Positions 46,554-59,734 are shown, numbered from the stretch's first letter. The stretch is DNA of 64,000 nucleotides from Sipunculus nudus (GCA_026874595.1 CM049310.1:23042058-23106057); one strand, 5' to 3'. Numbers and translations are program-made. Notes: generated from the letters alone by a model not told the origin.

Positions 46554-47789
46554 CTTGGCCGACTGTGGTAAAGTAAAAGATTCATGAGTGTGACTGTTGA
46601 GATAATTAGTAAACACAGGCAAGGTTTTAAAGTTACAAGAGGGAACTGAAATTAAAAATCTGCTTACAATGTCATGAATCACTGGATTCTGTCACAACTC
46701 TCACAAAATATTAATATATTTAACATCATAATTTACATCCCAACCCTTGCATCAGATACTATTTTTTTTTTCATATAATACATCAAGTCTTAGTATGAGT
46801 TATTGAAATCTGCTATTTACATTATGCTTTAATTATAACCAAGTGTCCATGTCATTGAAACGAGTGAATCATGCCATAGAACCAGTTATCATTTTCAGTT
46901 ATTTCTGTCAGTTTAAACTTTGTTAGTATGAGAAAACTGTCACACCTTTTTTGTAAATAACTCAAAATAAACAGATTAAAATAAGAACCATTTTTTTTGG
47001 CAAAACTACAATCTTTTCTTTGTTTATATAGGGGTGGGGTGGGTGGAGGTAATATGTTATGTCTACTATGGTTGGGATGTGGGGGATTCCCCACCAAATT
47101 ATGCTTATAATCTAGTCTCATTAAAAGTTGACTACTCAACACAACAAGTCATCACTGTTTGGCTTTATTCAAAGAATGTAGATCGCAAACACATTTAAAG
47201 AAACACAGTTGGTATAATTGTGATTAAACCCTACCCTTTGTGATTTGCCCTGGCATATCTTATTCATGTTTCTGATATTAACAACTCTGTAATCTTCACC
47301 ATTCTTCATCATACATGTGACATATCATTACAAATTCTAATGTTTCATTCAATCAAAAGTTTCCATTTGACTTGATTCTCATTCTTAATTTAGTAAAGAT
47401 GTGGTCGTTTTAGTTGAAAAATAGTAAGCATATTTAATTATGTTATAAAAGTATGCCTATTTCAACTATATGATTCTGGATACCCCTAACCATTCTATAT
47501 ATTTTAGTCTAATTACCACTTAGTGCCTTAGTCTAACCAGTATTCTTCATATATAGCCTTGAAAGAAGAAACAGGCATAAAGTTTACTAAAAAGTAGCTT
47601 GATACTGTAACGCAATGTCCATTTCACAGTAATGAGATATGTGAAAAAAAAAGACTTTTCATATCAATTCATTCTATCTGTCAAATGAACTGACTGATTT
47701 TTCAGTCAATTTGTAAAGTGCCTGAAAATTTTAGTCATTTTAAAAAAATCGCCTTAGTGAACCAGGCAATTTTTTCAGTTTTCCAAGGA
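46554..47789. other. CREBL2 5' intron or flank, upstream exon not located
   Basis: AT-rich sequence with no recognised repeat. The 5' exon implied by the acceptor at 46563 was not found with confidence here. Confidence 0.4.
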
Positions 47790-49362
47790 AACTGGCCAAG
47801 GACGTCTCAGAATGTTACATTAGAAGATTCTAGGCCTAACAGATACAATGTGTGCCCTGACTGACTGTCTGGATGCTTATATGACTTCTTTTCCTAAAGG
47901 TTGTAAAAAATATAGGTCACAGTTACCTTATTTCTGGTTTCTAAGGACATCTGCCTAAGACCTCCCTTAATGTTGGAGGATTCCAGGCCTAATGGATACT
48001 ATTTGTGCCCAATCTGACTGTCTGGGTGCTCACAATCATGTTTTCGACCCATAGGTCACAAAATATAGATCACAATGACCTAATTTCATGTTTCCAAGGA
48101 GATTTGCCTAGAAACTCCCAGGATATTGAGTTAGAAGATTCTAGGCCTCAAATATACGATTTGTACCCATCTGACATTCAGGGTGCTCGAAATCATGGTT
48201 TCGGCCTGTAGGGCACATAATATAGTTCACCATGACCTTATTTCAGGTTTTCATTGATACTTGCATAGGACCTCCCTCAATGTCACGTTGGAGGATTCTA
48301 GGCTTTATCGACTCAATTTGTGCCTTGTCTGTCTGATGCTAAAATAATAATAAATAATAATAATATTTTATTTTATATAGCGTAAAATCCACTGAAGTGC
48401 TCTAAAATGCTTTACAACACACAAGCTGAAAGGATTAAAAATTGCATTAAGGTATTTTGTATACACATATCATTAAAAACAGCTGGTAAAAACACAAGAG
48501 CGATATATCGTAGTAAATGTTGAATGAATTTAGTGAAAGTAAATAGGTTTTAAGCTTCTTTTTAAATGTGTCAAGATTAGAAGTTTGACGTAGGTCCTGT
48601 GGGAGAGAGTTCCACAAAGTGGGTCCTGCAACACAAAAAGCTCTATCAGCCACCAAGGTGGACCTTGTATATGGAACACACAGTAATTCTTGGTTTAATG
48701 ATCTCAAACGTCTCGCAGGTATGTAAGGCTGGATTAAATCCTGCAGGTATTTTGGAGCAATACCATGTTTTGCCTTGAACACCAACATAGCAACTTTAAA
48801 CTTTATACGTTGACACAGAGGGAGCCAGTGTAGAGCTTGCAAGACAGGCGTCATATGCTTGTATCCTTTACTGCCACACAGGATTCGAGCTGCACAGTTT
48901 TGAACTCTCTGGAGCCTCTGTATGAGGGAAACTGGATATCCTCAGAGGAGAGCATTACCATAATCAAGCTTACTGGTCACAAATGCATGGATTAAACGCT
49001 CTAGTGGTGGCTTATCTAAGTAGGTTTTGATTTTGTTAATGTTGTAGAGGTGCAGGCAAGCACTCTTGCAAACTGTATTAACATGATGCTCCATACTGGA
49101 GTATGAATCAAAATACACACCAAGGCTTCTAACATCCTGCCAGAAAGTCATAAAATATAGGTCACGATGACCTAATTTCAGGTTTCCAAGGTGATTGGCT
49201 TAGAAACTCCCAGGATATTGTGTTAGAAGATTCCAGGCCTCACAGATACGATTTGTCCCCATCTGATATTCAGGGTGCTCATCTCACATGACATCTTTTC
49301 CCTAAGGGTCGCAGAATATAGGTCACAGTGACCTAGTTTCAGGTTTCCAAGGACATTTCAGG
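47790..49362 (+). repeat. Diverged tandem array, ~153-160-bp period, interrupted by a retrotransposon
   Basis: ATAGGTCACAGTGACCTAAT-like phrases recur at about 47911, 48064, 48222, 49158 and 49318. Each is followed by TTTCAGGTTTCCAAGG, CCTCCC and AGAAGATTCTAGGCCT variants. The gap between 48222 and 49158 is a non-LTR insertion. Confidence 0.8.
48343..49151 (-). pseudogene. 5'-truncated non-LTR retrotransposon (CR1/L2-like), C-terminal part of the RT protein
   Basis: On the - strand one frame reads VRSLGVYFDSYSSMEHHVN, HAFVTSKLDYGNALL, an in-frame TGA, RLQRVQNCAARILCG, TPVLQALHWLPLCQRIKFKV and GPTLWNSLPQDLRQTSNLDT. This is the stretch after the reverse transcriptase core in CR1/L2-type elements (SLGV-FD, LDYCNALL, LHWLPV-RI-FK, A-LWNSLP). 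One stop codon (about 48928) breaks it. The 3' end at low coordinates finishes in an ATT/AATA-rich tail at 48343-48365, typical of the group. Dead copy. Confidence 0.88.
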
Positions 49363-49702
49363 CCTCGAATTTGACGACCGGCAACCGGCAAATGCCAGTT
49401 AAAATTGGCTGGTTGCCGTCAGCCACGATCCTGACCAGCTGCTGGTCAAAAAAATTCCTCACTGCATCCTTCTCGTCTGTACAGAATCACAATTGCAACC
49501 ATTTATATGCTTCTAACAAGGCTTACAGGCCTAAAGCAAACCTGTGCAATGAGATTACACCAGGTATAATGCTTCAATGCTGGACCATTACTTTTCAAGA
49601 ACATGTGTAACATGTATATGAACAATGCAAGTACTAAACACTTAGAACAAGAAACAAACAAACATCACTGCTGCAATTCTGACATGTGTGCACACAAACC
49701 AA
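49363..49702. other. Possible hAT-like end fragment and unassigned DNA
   Basis: CAGGCCTCGAATTTGACGAC followed by CGGCAACCGGCAAATGCC and its partial inverse TTGCCGTCAGCC resembles a hAT-type left end. No matching right end was seen. Confidence 0.3.
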
Positions 49703-52174
49703 AAACAAGGGACCTATGGGTCACTGTGCTCAGCTGACGTTAACCTTGAAGGTAAAAATCTAAAATAATATCTAATGGAGATAAAGTGTAAGAGGAAGAG
49801 GTAATAAAGGCTATGGTTGGTTTTTATGATTGGTTTTTTTATTGATGAGCAAGAAATTGTTGCAAAAAATATTTTGTGACCTGACCATGTGCTTCCTAAT
49901 GTTGAAACTAAAGCATGTGAGCAGTTTGTGAACAAATGATCTGTACTATTACCATGATCATTAGTTGGTTTTTTGATTAACTGTTGACATTTCAGTAGTT
50001 TACACATTTGTTCAATTGCATCTATTTTTTTGTATAATATATATTATTAAATATATATGTATTTTTTTTATAAAATGTATACAGTTGAAATATAGCTAAT
50101 TAACCACATAAAACAGGGCAAACCAAGCCTGATCTCAAATTCTGCTGAGGCAGGAAAATAATGAACAAATGTTTGTATTAAATCCTGATTTTTTTATCAC
50201 ATCAATTATTTTCTGATTTAAGTTTATATTTCTATACATTTCCAATTTAACATATATATCTGAATATAAAAGTTGATTCATAATTCTCAATTGCAGCATC
50301 ATAAATATCAATCTTGTCAGATAACACCACATAATGCATACAAATGTTTATTTATTTTTTACCACAAAAATATATCTTTTAAATCTGCAAAACAATAAAT
50401 ATCTAAAAATAATACTTGATTTAGATTTCACAATTTTTAATTGTGTCTTTATTTATCCATAATGTGCTTCATATTTTATAATAATTTAAGCATACTGATG
50501 GGTTCATTTATATTTGTTAAAATCATTTAAAAGAAAATTGATTTCTTTAAAAATGCTACATTACACAACATTGCATCTTCTGGATTACACCTTGAATGAT
50601 TTTTTCAAGGAAAGTTTTTGCATATCGGAGTGGAAACAGCATTACAGTTAAGGAGATACAGTGAAAACGAAAACAATTACTGCATAACACTTGGTGGGTT
50701 GGGTTTGCGGAGGGGGGGGGGGGGGGTGATATGAGAATAACTGTACACCTGTCACAGCAGGGGATCTCCCCAAGTGACTGTAACAAATCAGAAACCCTGG
50801 TATAGCTGACTTCCAGTGACCTGGAGTGGGACCCTGCATCTGTAATCAAAGCAAGTGACTACAGAAAAAAAAATCAATAACTAGCTTAATTTTCAAGCTT
50901 TTATTATTAAATTTCAGATTTAGACAAACTAAATTTTTTTGTTTACATGCTGTGAAATTAAATCAATGGTGCTTACAGGAAAATACGCTCTTTACACAGC
51001 GCTTTAACTATAGGCCTATTCCCTATATCGTAAGCGCTGTTTGTTATGACCTCTTATCCTGAATTGCTACACCAGAGGGGAGCACTGTATTTTTGTCCAA
51101 TCAGATGAGACCTTGTGCTGGATGACACGGCCAAGCGAGGAATACACGAAGCCAATCATGTTATTTCGTTTTGAGTGACAGCTCATCGCCCCGGTAACCA
51201 TTTGAACAGGCCAATGGCTCATAGAGAATTGCCCCAGACGTGGTTTGCTTAGGGCCTTGGGCACATAGGATGCCCGGCCAGGGAGTTGTTATTCAAACGA
51301 AACGTAACAACAAAGGCTGCGTGCATACCTCGCTGGCTGGTTTCAGTTCTGCAGACAACAGATACATGGCTAAGCTAACACAGTCATAATGTCATAATCG
51401 AATCGGTCAATGATGCGAGAATACAGAGGGAACATTTCAAATTCGACTGTCAACCCGCATCAAGCGGCGCTTGAAGCGTAGCTATGGGCGGAGCCAGGAT
51501 GCCTATCGAGTGTTTGTTAATTGGCATCTGGTTGACTGCTTGTCACATCATACGCACATTTTTTTTTCAGCGGACAACGAACCGCCATCTGGTGTCGAAA
51601 TATATCATAAACGTTCAAAGCTGGCAGCGTGAAAATCAGTTGCTTCTTTAGAAGCGCAAGATTTCCGCTGCCTCGGGAGCGTAACAGGAAAAAAACGTGC
51701 CATGGTCAAAGTTGGGCAAAATTAAAGATACTGATTTTTTTTTTATGCTAATAACTTAAAAAATTTACAAAATTCAGATCTAATTTTGGGTAAACAATTT
51801 CCATTATATTTGGGCCTATAACTTAAAGAATTTATACTTTACAGACTTAATTTCTGGCATGTACATAGGAACTATATAGAGGAATATTTATGGTAAATAT
51901 GAGGAAAAACAGATGAGTGGTTTTGATATTAGGCAGTCCTGAAGTGTGAAAATAGGATTTTAATAAAAAATTGAGGTTTTTCCTTAATTTCTCAAAGGAA
52001 CTAAGTCGCAAAGACCCAGTTTTCGGCTTGGTAGGAGATCTTGGGGACATCTAACATTATGCTGAATTTTGGATTCCTAGGTCTTACTGTTTCAAAACGT
52101 GCCACATCTACGGATGGACAGACGGACAATGGACCACGACTATAGCTCAGATGACTTATAGTCAGCTGAGCTAA
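49703..52174 (-). repeat. Family-G interspersed element, copy 2 (inverted), with a 700-bp insertion
   Basis: Inverted relative to 35586-37283 and alignable throughout: AACAAGGGACCTATGGGTC at its left end and GACTATAAGTCATCTGAGC-type palindrome (inverse) at its right. A poly-G run at 50712-50726 stands where copy 1 has poly-C. It is interrupted at 50984-51683. The right end abuts the CTAG of a satellite element at 52175. Confidence 0.82.
50984..51683. mobile_element. 700-bp insertion with 9-bp target duplication and TACGCTC termini
   Basis: ACAGGAAAA stands on both sides (50975-50983 and 51684-51692), and family-G copies at 35586 and 62460 lack the insert, so its limits are exact. The ends are TACGCTC and GAGCGTA, a 7-bp inverted repeat. 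It is GC-richer than its host and contains three CCAAT boxes (51097, 51152, 51211). No transposase frame. The class is unclear; 9-bp duplications occur in MULE and Merlin groups. Confidence 0.72.
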
Positions 52175-54135
52175 CTAGAATATGGGTAGTCAACAAGCGA
52201 CTATATTTATTTGCCAAAATCAGAGTTGGAAAGGTAAAGTGAGGCATGGATTGAGTGGCAAGGGGAAATAGAGTGAGGGGTGTTGCATAATAGCCTGGAT
52301 GTCTGCAGCTGAAATGTGTATGTAGGTTGCGCCACCTACCACAAAATCCAGAAAGCTGTCCAAGATGTATAAACATGCAAAATTTTAGGCAGATAAGTCA
52401 AACCACTACTAAGATATGAGTGATTTTAGCCCACGGCAGACAAACAGACGGCCGCTGTGCAAAAATGGTGGCAGGTGGCGCCACCAATTGTGTGTATGAC
52501 TAAGAGATAAGTGAGATCTATAAACATGCAAAATTTCAGGTGTATGATATCAAACCAGTCCTGATATATAAGCCTGAATGTCTGCAGCATATACATAAAT
52601 GTAGGTGGCGCCACCTGCCATAAAATTGAGAAAGTGATCCAAGATGTATAGATATGCAAAATTTTAGGCAGATAAGTCACACCACTACTGAGTTATGAGT
52701 GATTTTAGCCCACAGCAGACAAACAGACGGAGGCTGTGCAAAAATGATTGCAGGTGGCACCACCAGTTTTGCGTATGATAAAGAGCAATGTGAGATCTAT
52801 AAACATGCAAAATTTTTGCCCAATCTATCAAATGGTTCCTGAGATATGAGCTTGGATGTCTGCAGTGTAAATTTGAATGTAAGTGGCACCACCTGTCATA
52901 AAACAGGAAAGCTGTCAAGGATGTATAAACCTGCAAAATTTCGGGTGGATATTTTAAACCACTGGCAAGATATGGGTGATTTTATCCAAAGGCAGATGAA
53001 AAGATGGACGCTGTGCAAAAATGGTTGCAGGTGGCACCACTAGTTTTGAGTATGATAAAAAGCTATGGGAGATCTATACACATGCAAAATTTTGGCCCAA
53101 CTGGTCAAAAGGTTCCCGAGATATGAGCTTGGATGTCTGCAGCTTAAACGTTAATGTAGGTGGCGCCACCTGTCATAAAATCAAGAAAGCTGTCCAGGAT
53201 GTATACACATGCAAAATTTCAGGTGGATAAGTCCAACCACTACTGAGATAGGAGTGATTTTAGCCCATGGCAGACAAACAGACGGACGCTGTGCAAAAAT
53301 GGTGGCAGGTGGCACCACCAATTTTGTATATGATTAAGAGATATGTGAGATCTATAGACATGCAAAATTTAAGGGGGATATGTCAAACCAGTCCTGAGAT
53401 ATAAGCCTGAATGTCTGTAGTGTATCCATAAATGTAGGTGGGGTCACCTGCCACAAAATCCAGAAAGCTATCCAAGATGTATAAACTTGTAAAATTTTAG
53501 CCAGATATGTCAAACCACTGCCGAGATATGAGTGATTTTATCCCAAAGCAAAGAAACAGATGGACGCTGTGCAAAAATGACTGCAGGTGGCACCACCAGT
53601 TTTGCATATGATAAAGAGCTATGTGAGATCTATAAACATGCAAAACTTTTGCCCAATCAGTCGAATGGTTCCTGAGATATGAGCTTGGATGTCTGCAGCT
53701 TAATTTGAATGTAGGTGGCGCCACCTGTCATAAAATCAAGGAAGCTGTCAAGATTGTATAAACCTGCAAAATATCAGGTGAATAAGTCAAACCACTGCCG
53801 AGATATGAGTGCTTTTATCCCAAGGCAGATGAACAGATGGAAGCTGTGCAAAAATGGTTGAAGGTGGCACCACCTGTTTTGCGTATGATAAAGAGCTATG
53901 GGAGATCTATACACATGCAAAATTTTGGCCCAACTGGTCAAATGGTTCCTGAGATATGAGCTTAGATGTCTGCAGCTTAAACATGAATTCAAGTGGCGCC
54001 ACGTGTCATAAAATCAAGAAAGCTGTCCAGGAAGTATACACATGCAAAATTTCAGGTGGATAAGTCCAAAAAATGCAGAGATATGAGTGTTTTTATCCCA
54101 AGGCAGATGAACAGATGGACGCTGTGCAAAAATCT
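52175..54135 (-). mobile_element. Helentron/HINE-like element A with ~278-bp satellite array, 5' end missing
   Basis: The - strand 3' end is TAGTCGCTTGTTGACTA (hairpin), then CCCATATTCTAG, followed by T. The same end occurs at 62014-62017. The array has about seven units: GAGATATGAGCTTGGATGTC (or its variants) falls at about 52563, 52841, 53118, 53396, 53674 and 53951. Each unit has two GGTGGCGCCACC-type palindromes, four of them exact (about 52475, 52605, 53158, 53713). Frames translated from it (WCHLQSFLHS-like) are repeat artefacts. The 5' terminus is lost at about 54135. Confidence 0.8.
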
Positions 54136-55220
54136 AAGAAAACACAGAAAAAAAATAAACAAATGATAACTGATGACTGATTATTTGCAAAAGATTTGGT
54201 GATGCTAGCTCCTGCCATTTTTGAGATAGGTATGGTTAACTAGAAACAACACACTGACGCACGATGGACGATGCAGCAACATTGCATAAGCTCACAGGTT
54301 CGCTTTAAATCCGATAATTTTTTTAATGACAAATCTTTTTTCAAACAGCTGAAAGACAAAGTTCAAATAATCTGGGAATTCTGTGCAAGACATTGCGTCT
54401 AGACATCTAGAGGCTGTGTCTAGACATCTAGATACATTGTCTAGACACCTGCAAGAGCCAGGTCAGTTGCCATGGTGATGTCTGGACCCCCACCTGGTTG
54501 TACCAAGTGACCTCTTGACTTGGCTGCTGAAACTCAACATGTTGTCAAATCTGTTTTCAAACACAGAAAGCCTTTTTCAATTGGCTACAATGCTTTTTAA
54601 TAGCTGTATTTACCCAATCTATTCTTATAAAACTGGCAGAACCCTACCATAGAATAATTCTTGCAAAGTTTAAACCAATCAGCTTATCATCATAAATCAG
54701 TGTATAAGCTAGAAGAGTTTAAAATTACATTTTCGCTTGTAAAAAAAAAGATCAATGTAGGTGGCGCCACCAATACCTCAATTTCAGATATGACATATGT
54801 GACAAACATTGGTATAAAATTTGGTGATTATAGCTCTAGCCCTTTCTGAGATTTTAATTTTAGTGTGCTTTTTTGGACAGATGACTAAGTTCAACCTTCT
54901 GTAACTCGGCCAAAAATCTCCAAACTGGAACCATTCGAACAAACTTGAGAGAGATTGTTCCAGGGATCATTTCTGTGAAATATTGGACAATTTGGCTGGA
55001 CAGTTTCGGAGAAGAAGATTTTTAAAGCTTTTTTAGCTTTTTCCCTATAAAATCTAAGAAAATGCAGTTAGGAAAAAATAAACAAAATCCAATAGAGTTT
55101 TTCAGATGACTAATTATTTGCAAAAATTTTGGTGATCTAGCTCCTGCCGTTTTTTTAGATAGCTATCGTAATGTACAGAAGACATATGACAAACGACGTA
55201 CGATGGTGCACCATCGCATA
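54136..55220. repeat. Old repeat family H
   Basis: GGGATCATTTCTGTGAAATA and GACAATTTGGCTGGACAG-like phrases also occur at 2510-2560 and 12150-12200. CATAAGCTCACAGGTTCGC and CATAAGCTCACATGTTCGC close two sub-units (about 54284 and 55216). One exact GGTGGCGCCACC lies at about 54763. Confidence 0.6.
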
Positions 55221-55949
55221 AGCTCACATGTTCGCTAAAAAAACAATTTTCTTCATCATTCAATATTTAATATTTCATGTACTGGTATCACTACAGGTTT
55301 ATACACATTTAGCCCAAGTCCTGATGTTTTCTCAAAGTGTTAAAATGTCTTAATAGCTACCTTGGTAGACTTGAAACCCCCTGTCATTGTTAGAGCGGTA
55401 TTTAACATGCAAATATTTCAGATGCTAATATAAATAAATATGGAGACAAGGGGCAACCTTGTCAAACTCCTCAAGAAAATGTGAAATACTCAGTTGCCCA
55501 ACCTTTATTCATAACACAACTGCTGATGTAAGTTAAAAAAAATATTAACCCATTTTTTAAAGAAATCTCCGAATTTGTAGAGACTTAAAATTATTCTGAA
55601 TGTGGGACTGTTCTGAAAAGTCAAAAGCTATTTCAAGATTTACTGATCAAGTAAAATAGTTATTTATTTTTTGTTTTCAGGCATATGCAAATATATATGT
55701 AATTTTCATAATATTTTCCACTGATCTATCTGTTTTTAATGTATCCTGCTTGGTCAGAATTCTTTATACGTAGTAATTTGGTCTTAAGTCTATTTGACAA
55801 GGTTTGCAGTTATCTTTAAATCTGTATTCAACATTGAAAGAGGACGCCATTTTTTTTAAAGTGAGTGATAGAAGACTGTACAACAGATCTAAACAGTGAC
55901 AAATATTCCTAACACTAACCTTATAAGATGTAAGTTAACATTTTATTAA
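55221..55949. other. Unassigned AT-rich stretch, no gene seen
   Basis: No repeat or coding structure recognised. Confidence 0.45.
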
Positions 55950-57567
55950 CTAGATATTTCTTGGCACCACAGGTGCCATAGTATCCCCAGACAATTAATC
56001 CCCCCCCCCCTTTAAGAACAGGCCCCCCATCTTCAGCAACAATTAATATCAGACCACACTCATAGAAAAGGTCACTCTCATAGAAAAGGTCATAACCCAA
56101 ATTTCAATATACATCATCCCCTAACCCATGTCTATGTATATGCATAATATAAAAGAAATCTGTCCATTAGTTTTTGACTTATAATGCTCACAGTACTGTT
56201 AAGTGGCAATGACGGGGTATTAAACGACACGAAAACAAGTAGAAGAATATCAGGTGGCGCTACCAGTTTCTGGTACATGACAAAACTATCCAAGATCTTC
56301 GGTCAAGTTGATTTTTGGACCAATCAATGCATCCCTTATTGAGATATTAATGATTTTGTGTGATTGTCACCATGTATGGCAATATTCAAGGTCAAGGCCA
56401 CTCTCACAGGAAAGGTCATGACCCCAATTTAAATAAACATCATCCAATAACCCATATCTATGTATATGCATAATATGAAAGAAATCTGTCCATTAGTTTT
56501 TGACTTATAATTTGCTCACAGTACTGTTAAGTGACAATGATGGGGTATTAAACGGCACAAAAACAAGTAAAAGAATAACAAGTGGTGCCACCTGTTTCTG
56601 CTACATGACAATAATATCCAAGATCTTTGATCAAGTTGATTTTGGACCAATCCATGCATCCCTTATTGAGATATTAATGATTTTGTGTAATTTTCACCAT
56701 ATATGGCAATATTCAAGGTCAAGGCCACTCTAATAGGAAAGGTCATGACCCCAATTTATATATACATCATCCCATAACCCATGCCTATGTATATGCATAA
56801 TATGAAAGAAATCTGTCTGATAGTTTTTGACTTATAATGCTCACAGTACTGTTAAGTGGCAATGATGGGGGTATTAAACGGCACAAAAACAAGTAAAAGA
56901 ATAACAGGTGGCACCACCTGTTTCCCGTACATGACATTACTATCCAAGATCTTCGGTCAAGTTGATTTTTGGACCAATCCATGCATCCCTTATTGAGATA
57001 TTAATGATTTTGTGTGATTTTCACCATATATGGCAATATTCAAGGTCAAGGCCACTCTCATAGGAAAGGTCATGACCCCAATTTAAAAAAATCATCCCAT
57101 AACCCATATCTATGTATATGCATAATATAAAAGAAATCTGTCCATTAGTTTTTGACTTATAATGCTCACAGTACTGTCAAGTGGCAATTTTGGGGGTATT
57201 AAACGGCACAAAAACAAGTAAAGAATAATAGGTGGCGCCACCAGTTTCTGGAACATGACAACCCTATCCATGATCTTCCATCAATTTGATTTTGGGATCA
57301 ATCCATGCAAGATTTCTTGAGATATTTAAGAATTTGTGTGATTATCCCCAAAATTGGACCTATTTAAGGGCAAGGACATTCTCCTAGTGAAGGTCATGAC
57401 CTCATTTTGAATAGGCGTCGTCCATTGACCCATATCTATACATATACCAAGTTTGGTAAAGATCTGTGAAATATTTTTTGAGTTATTGCGCCAACAAGAT
57501 TTATATTCGGCGGCGTGGCGGGACCGGTATGAAAACATAGTATCCCCTCGACTTTGTCTGGGGATAC
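55950..57567 (-). mobile_element. Complete Helentron/HINE-like element C, 1618 bp, with ~326-bp tandem repeats
   Basis: Read on the - strand, the 5' end is a hairpin GTATCCCCAGACAAAGTCG plus AGGGGATAC (57567-57540). The 14-bp GTATCCCCAGACAA recurs inverted near the 3' end (about 55980-55994). Then come the hairpin TGGCACC-TGT-GGTGCCA (55978-55962), AAGAAATAT and CTAG (55953-55950), with T outside both ends. Between them about five 326-bp units are marked by CTATGTATATGCATAATAT at 56132, 56458, 56785, 57110 and a diverged one at 57436. One exact GGTGGCGCCACC (about 57232) is accompanied by variants in other units. Poly-C (56000-56010) lies next to the inner repeat. No protein is encoded. Confidence 0.82.
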
Positions 57568-58700
57568 AATAATGCCACAATATTAAAGTAGAATAGTAAC
57601 TGTAATGATGGTATATACCACAGACAATTAAATTCCCACAATATATGAATACTCTGTGAGGCTAATTGACTTTGATCTCATCAGAAGCTTTACTGTGTTT
57701 CATCTGATGTTAACCTTTGGTGAGTTGATTGTCTGAGTGGGAATGTGTTATGATAGTACATGAAAGGTTGTGTTTGCAGTACATTCAAGATATTTTTTCA
57801 TTATTATATCCTTTGATGTAGAATGAACAACTTTACCATCAACTACTAGTATATAAGCCCCATAGACTCAAGGTAAGGTCATTATACCCAGTTTACTCTT
57901 ACTGGTTACTTAGATATTTATCTGTTTGTGTATATCACTATTATTGGATATTCTGTTTCAATAATTCTTATTAACAACACAAATATTATATATATTACAA
58001 CAGTAATATAATTATATATTGCAACAGTAATATATATTGGAAAACACCAATTAAAATTAATTAAATCTTTCACACAACAGTAATTAAATAAATGCAATAT
58101 AATACACTGAATTTTTTATTTTATACAAGTTAGATTTATAGTTATGATTTATTTTGATATTTCATGAATTGATAAAAAAAATTATAATAAAATATTTGTC
58201 AATCTGATTATTGTTATTCTATTAATTGGTTTTGCATGTGTATGCCCATGTACTGTCACAACACACTCCCACTCTGACAACTAACTCGCCAAAGGTTACT
58301 TATTGGTTATTTATTATTTAGATAGTTAATAATTCCTTAGCGTGTGACTTTTGTTTTACTTTTATTCAATATTTATATTGTTAATTTTATGAACTTTGGA
58401 TCAGTGGTATAAACACTAATTTAAGATGAATAAAAGATACAGCTTGCTATATATGATTAAATGCACCACTACTATCTGATAATGTAGCAGTACACAGAAT
58501 AAACACACCCCCATTTGTTTAAATAGCTATTCATCCACTTAGATGGTATGGTGTGGCTGGCTGTGCACTAATGCATGCATTGCATAGAGGGTGACTAGTG
58601 TACTAATAGCTATATATCACATATAGTGGTCTGTTTGGCAGTACTGCCAACCAGACCACACTGCCAACCAGACAAGTAGTGTTTTAGACCCTTATGATAA
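57568..58700. other. Unassigned AT-rich stretch, no gene seen
   Basis: No coding or RNA gene recognised; short ATATATTGCAACAGTAATAT-like repeats at about 57990-58040. Confidence 0.45.
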
Positions 58701-59300
58701 ACAAGGGACCCACGGGTCACAGCGCTCAGCTGTTATATATGATCAAAAATATGATTTGGGAAAGATGCACATGCTGGTTTTGTGTGGTAATAAATATAAG
58801 CTGTATTATGAGTTGTTGGTGTTTAGCTTATGTATGATTTTGATAGTATCTTTGGAGACAGGAAAGAGGATTGATTTCATTTATTTTATTAACAAATGGA
58901 GTGCTATTGTCACACAGATTATAACTTATAAGCAGCACATATAATAAAAGTTTAACTATTTATTAAAATTTAATAACAAATATTGTGCCAATACAATTTT
59001 TATTAAAAACAAGGGACCCATGGGTCACGGCGCTCAGCTGTTATATATGATAAAAAAATATGATTTAGAAATGAGGCACATGCTTGTTTTGTGTGGAAAT
59101 AAATATAAGCTATATTATGAGTTGTGGGTGTTTAGCTTATGTATGATTTTGATAGTATCTTTGGAGACAGGGAAGAGGATTGATTTCATTTATTTTATTA
59201 ACAAATGGAGTGCTATTGTCACACAGATTTTGAATACACAGAATATAAGAGTTTAACTATTTATTAACAAAGGACCCATGGGTCACGGCCCTCAGCTGAA
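58701..59300 (+). repeat. Tandem repeat beginning ACAAGGGACCC, ~308 and ~258 bp units
   Basis: ACAAGGGACCCA(C/T)GGGTCAC and GCGCTCAGCTGTTATATATG start units at 58701 and 59009; a third, ending early, starts at 59267. The two long units are about 90 percent alike over TATTATGAGTTGT and GGAGACAGG segments. The start phrase also forms one end of family G (49703). The embedded 62- and 78-codon frames are part of the repeat. Confidence 0.82.
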
Positions 59301-59734
59301 GTTTGAAATTTTTGCAAATGCAAAATATTCTATTGTAATGTTTTTCATTTATATAAGAATATGAGAAGCTAAGAGGAAAGGGGCCCTCCTACTTGGTTAT
59401 AGTAAAGTTCTAAATATACGATTGCAAACTAATACTCTGACAAGACTGTCATGAAGAAAAACAGTAAAAGTTTTAAGATACTGTGATGCATATGAAAATT
59501 TACAGATGGACAGGGAAGTGGACAGAATGGACTAATATCTTTTTTTCACTTTCAAGGGAATAATGCATTTAAGATAATATATAAGCCTATTTTTTTTACG
59601 CATATCCACTTTTTCCATTAAAAGTTTTTATCTGAATCATTTTTTTATTTACAAGTTTTATAAATTTTTAATAACTGTTGGTTGAGTGGGGGACAAACAA
59701 TATCATTGTGCTAATTACTATCTCAGCTTTAATT
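59301..59734. other. Unassigned stretch, no gene seen
   Basis: AT-rich spacer between two repeat elements. Confidence 0.45.

Noticed and set aside
52190-54130. CRISPR-like regularly spaced repeats
   Set aside because: The period is 278 bp, whole units are repeated and no unique spacers exist; the context is an animal genome. It is a satellite array.
58756-59256. Paired 62- and 78-codon frames sharing most residues
   Set aside because: They lie in tandem repeat units starting ACAAGGGACCC; no domain is recognisable and the similarity is that of the DNA repeat.
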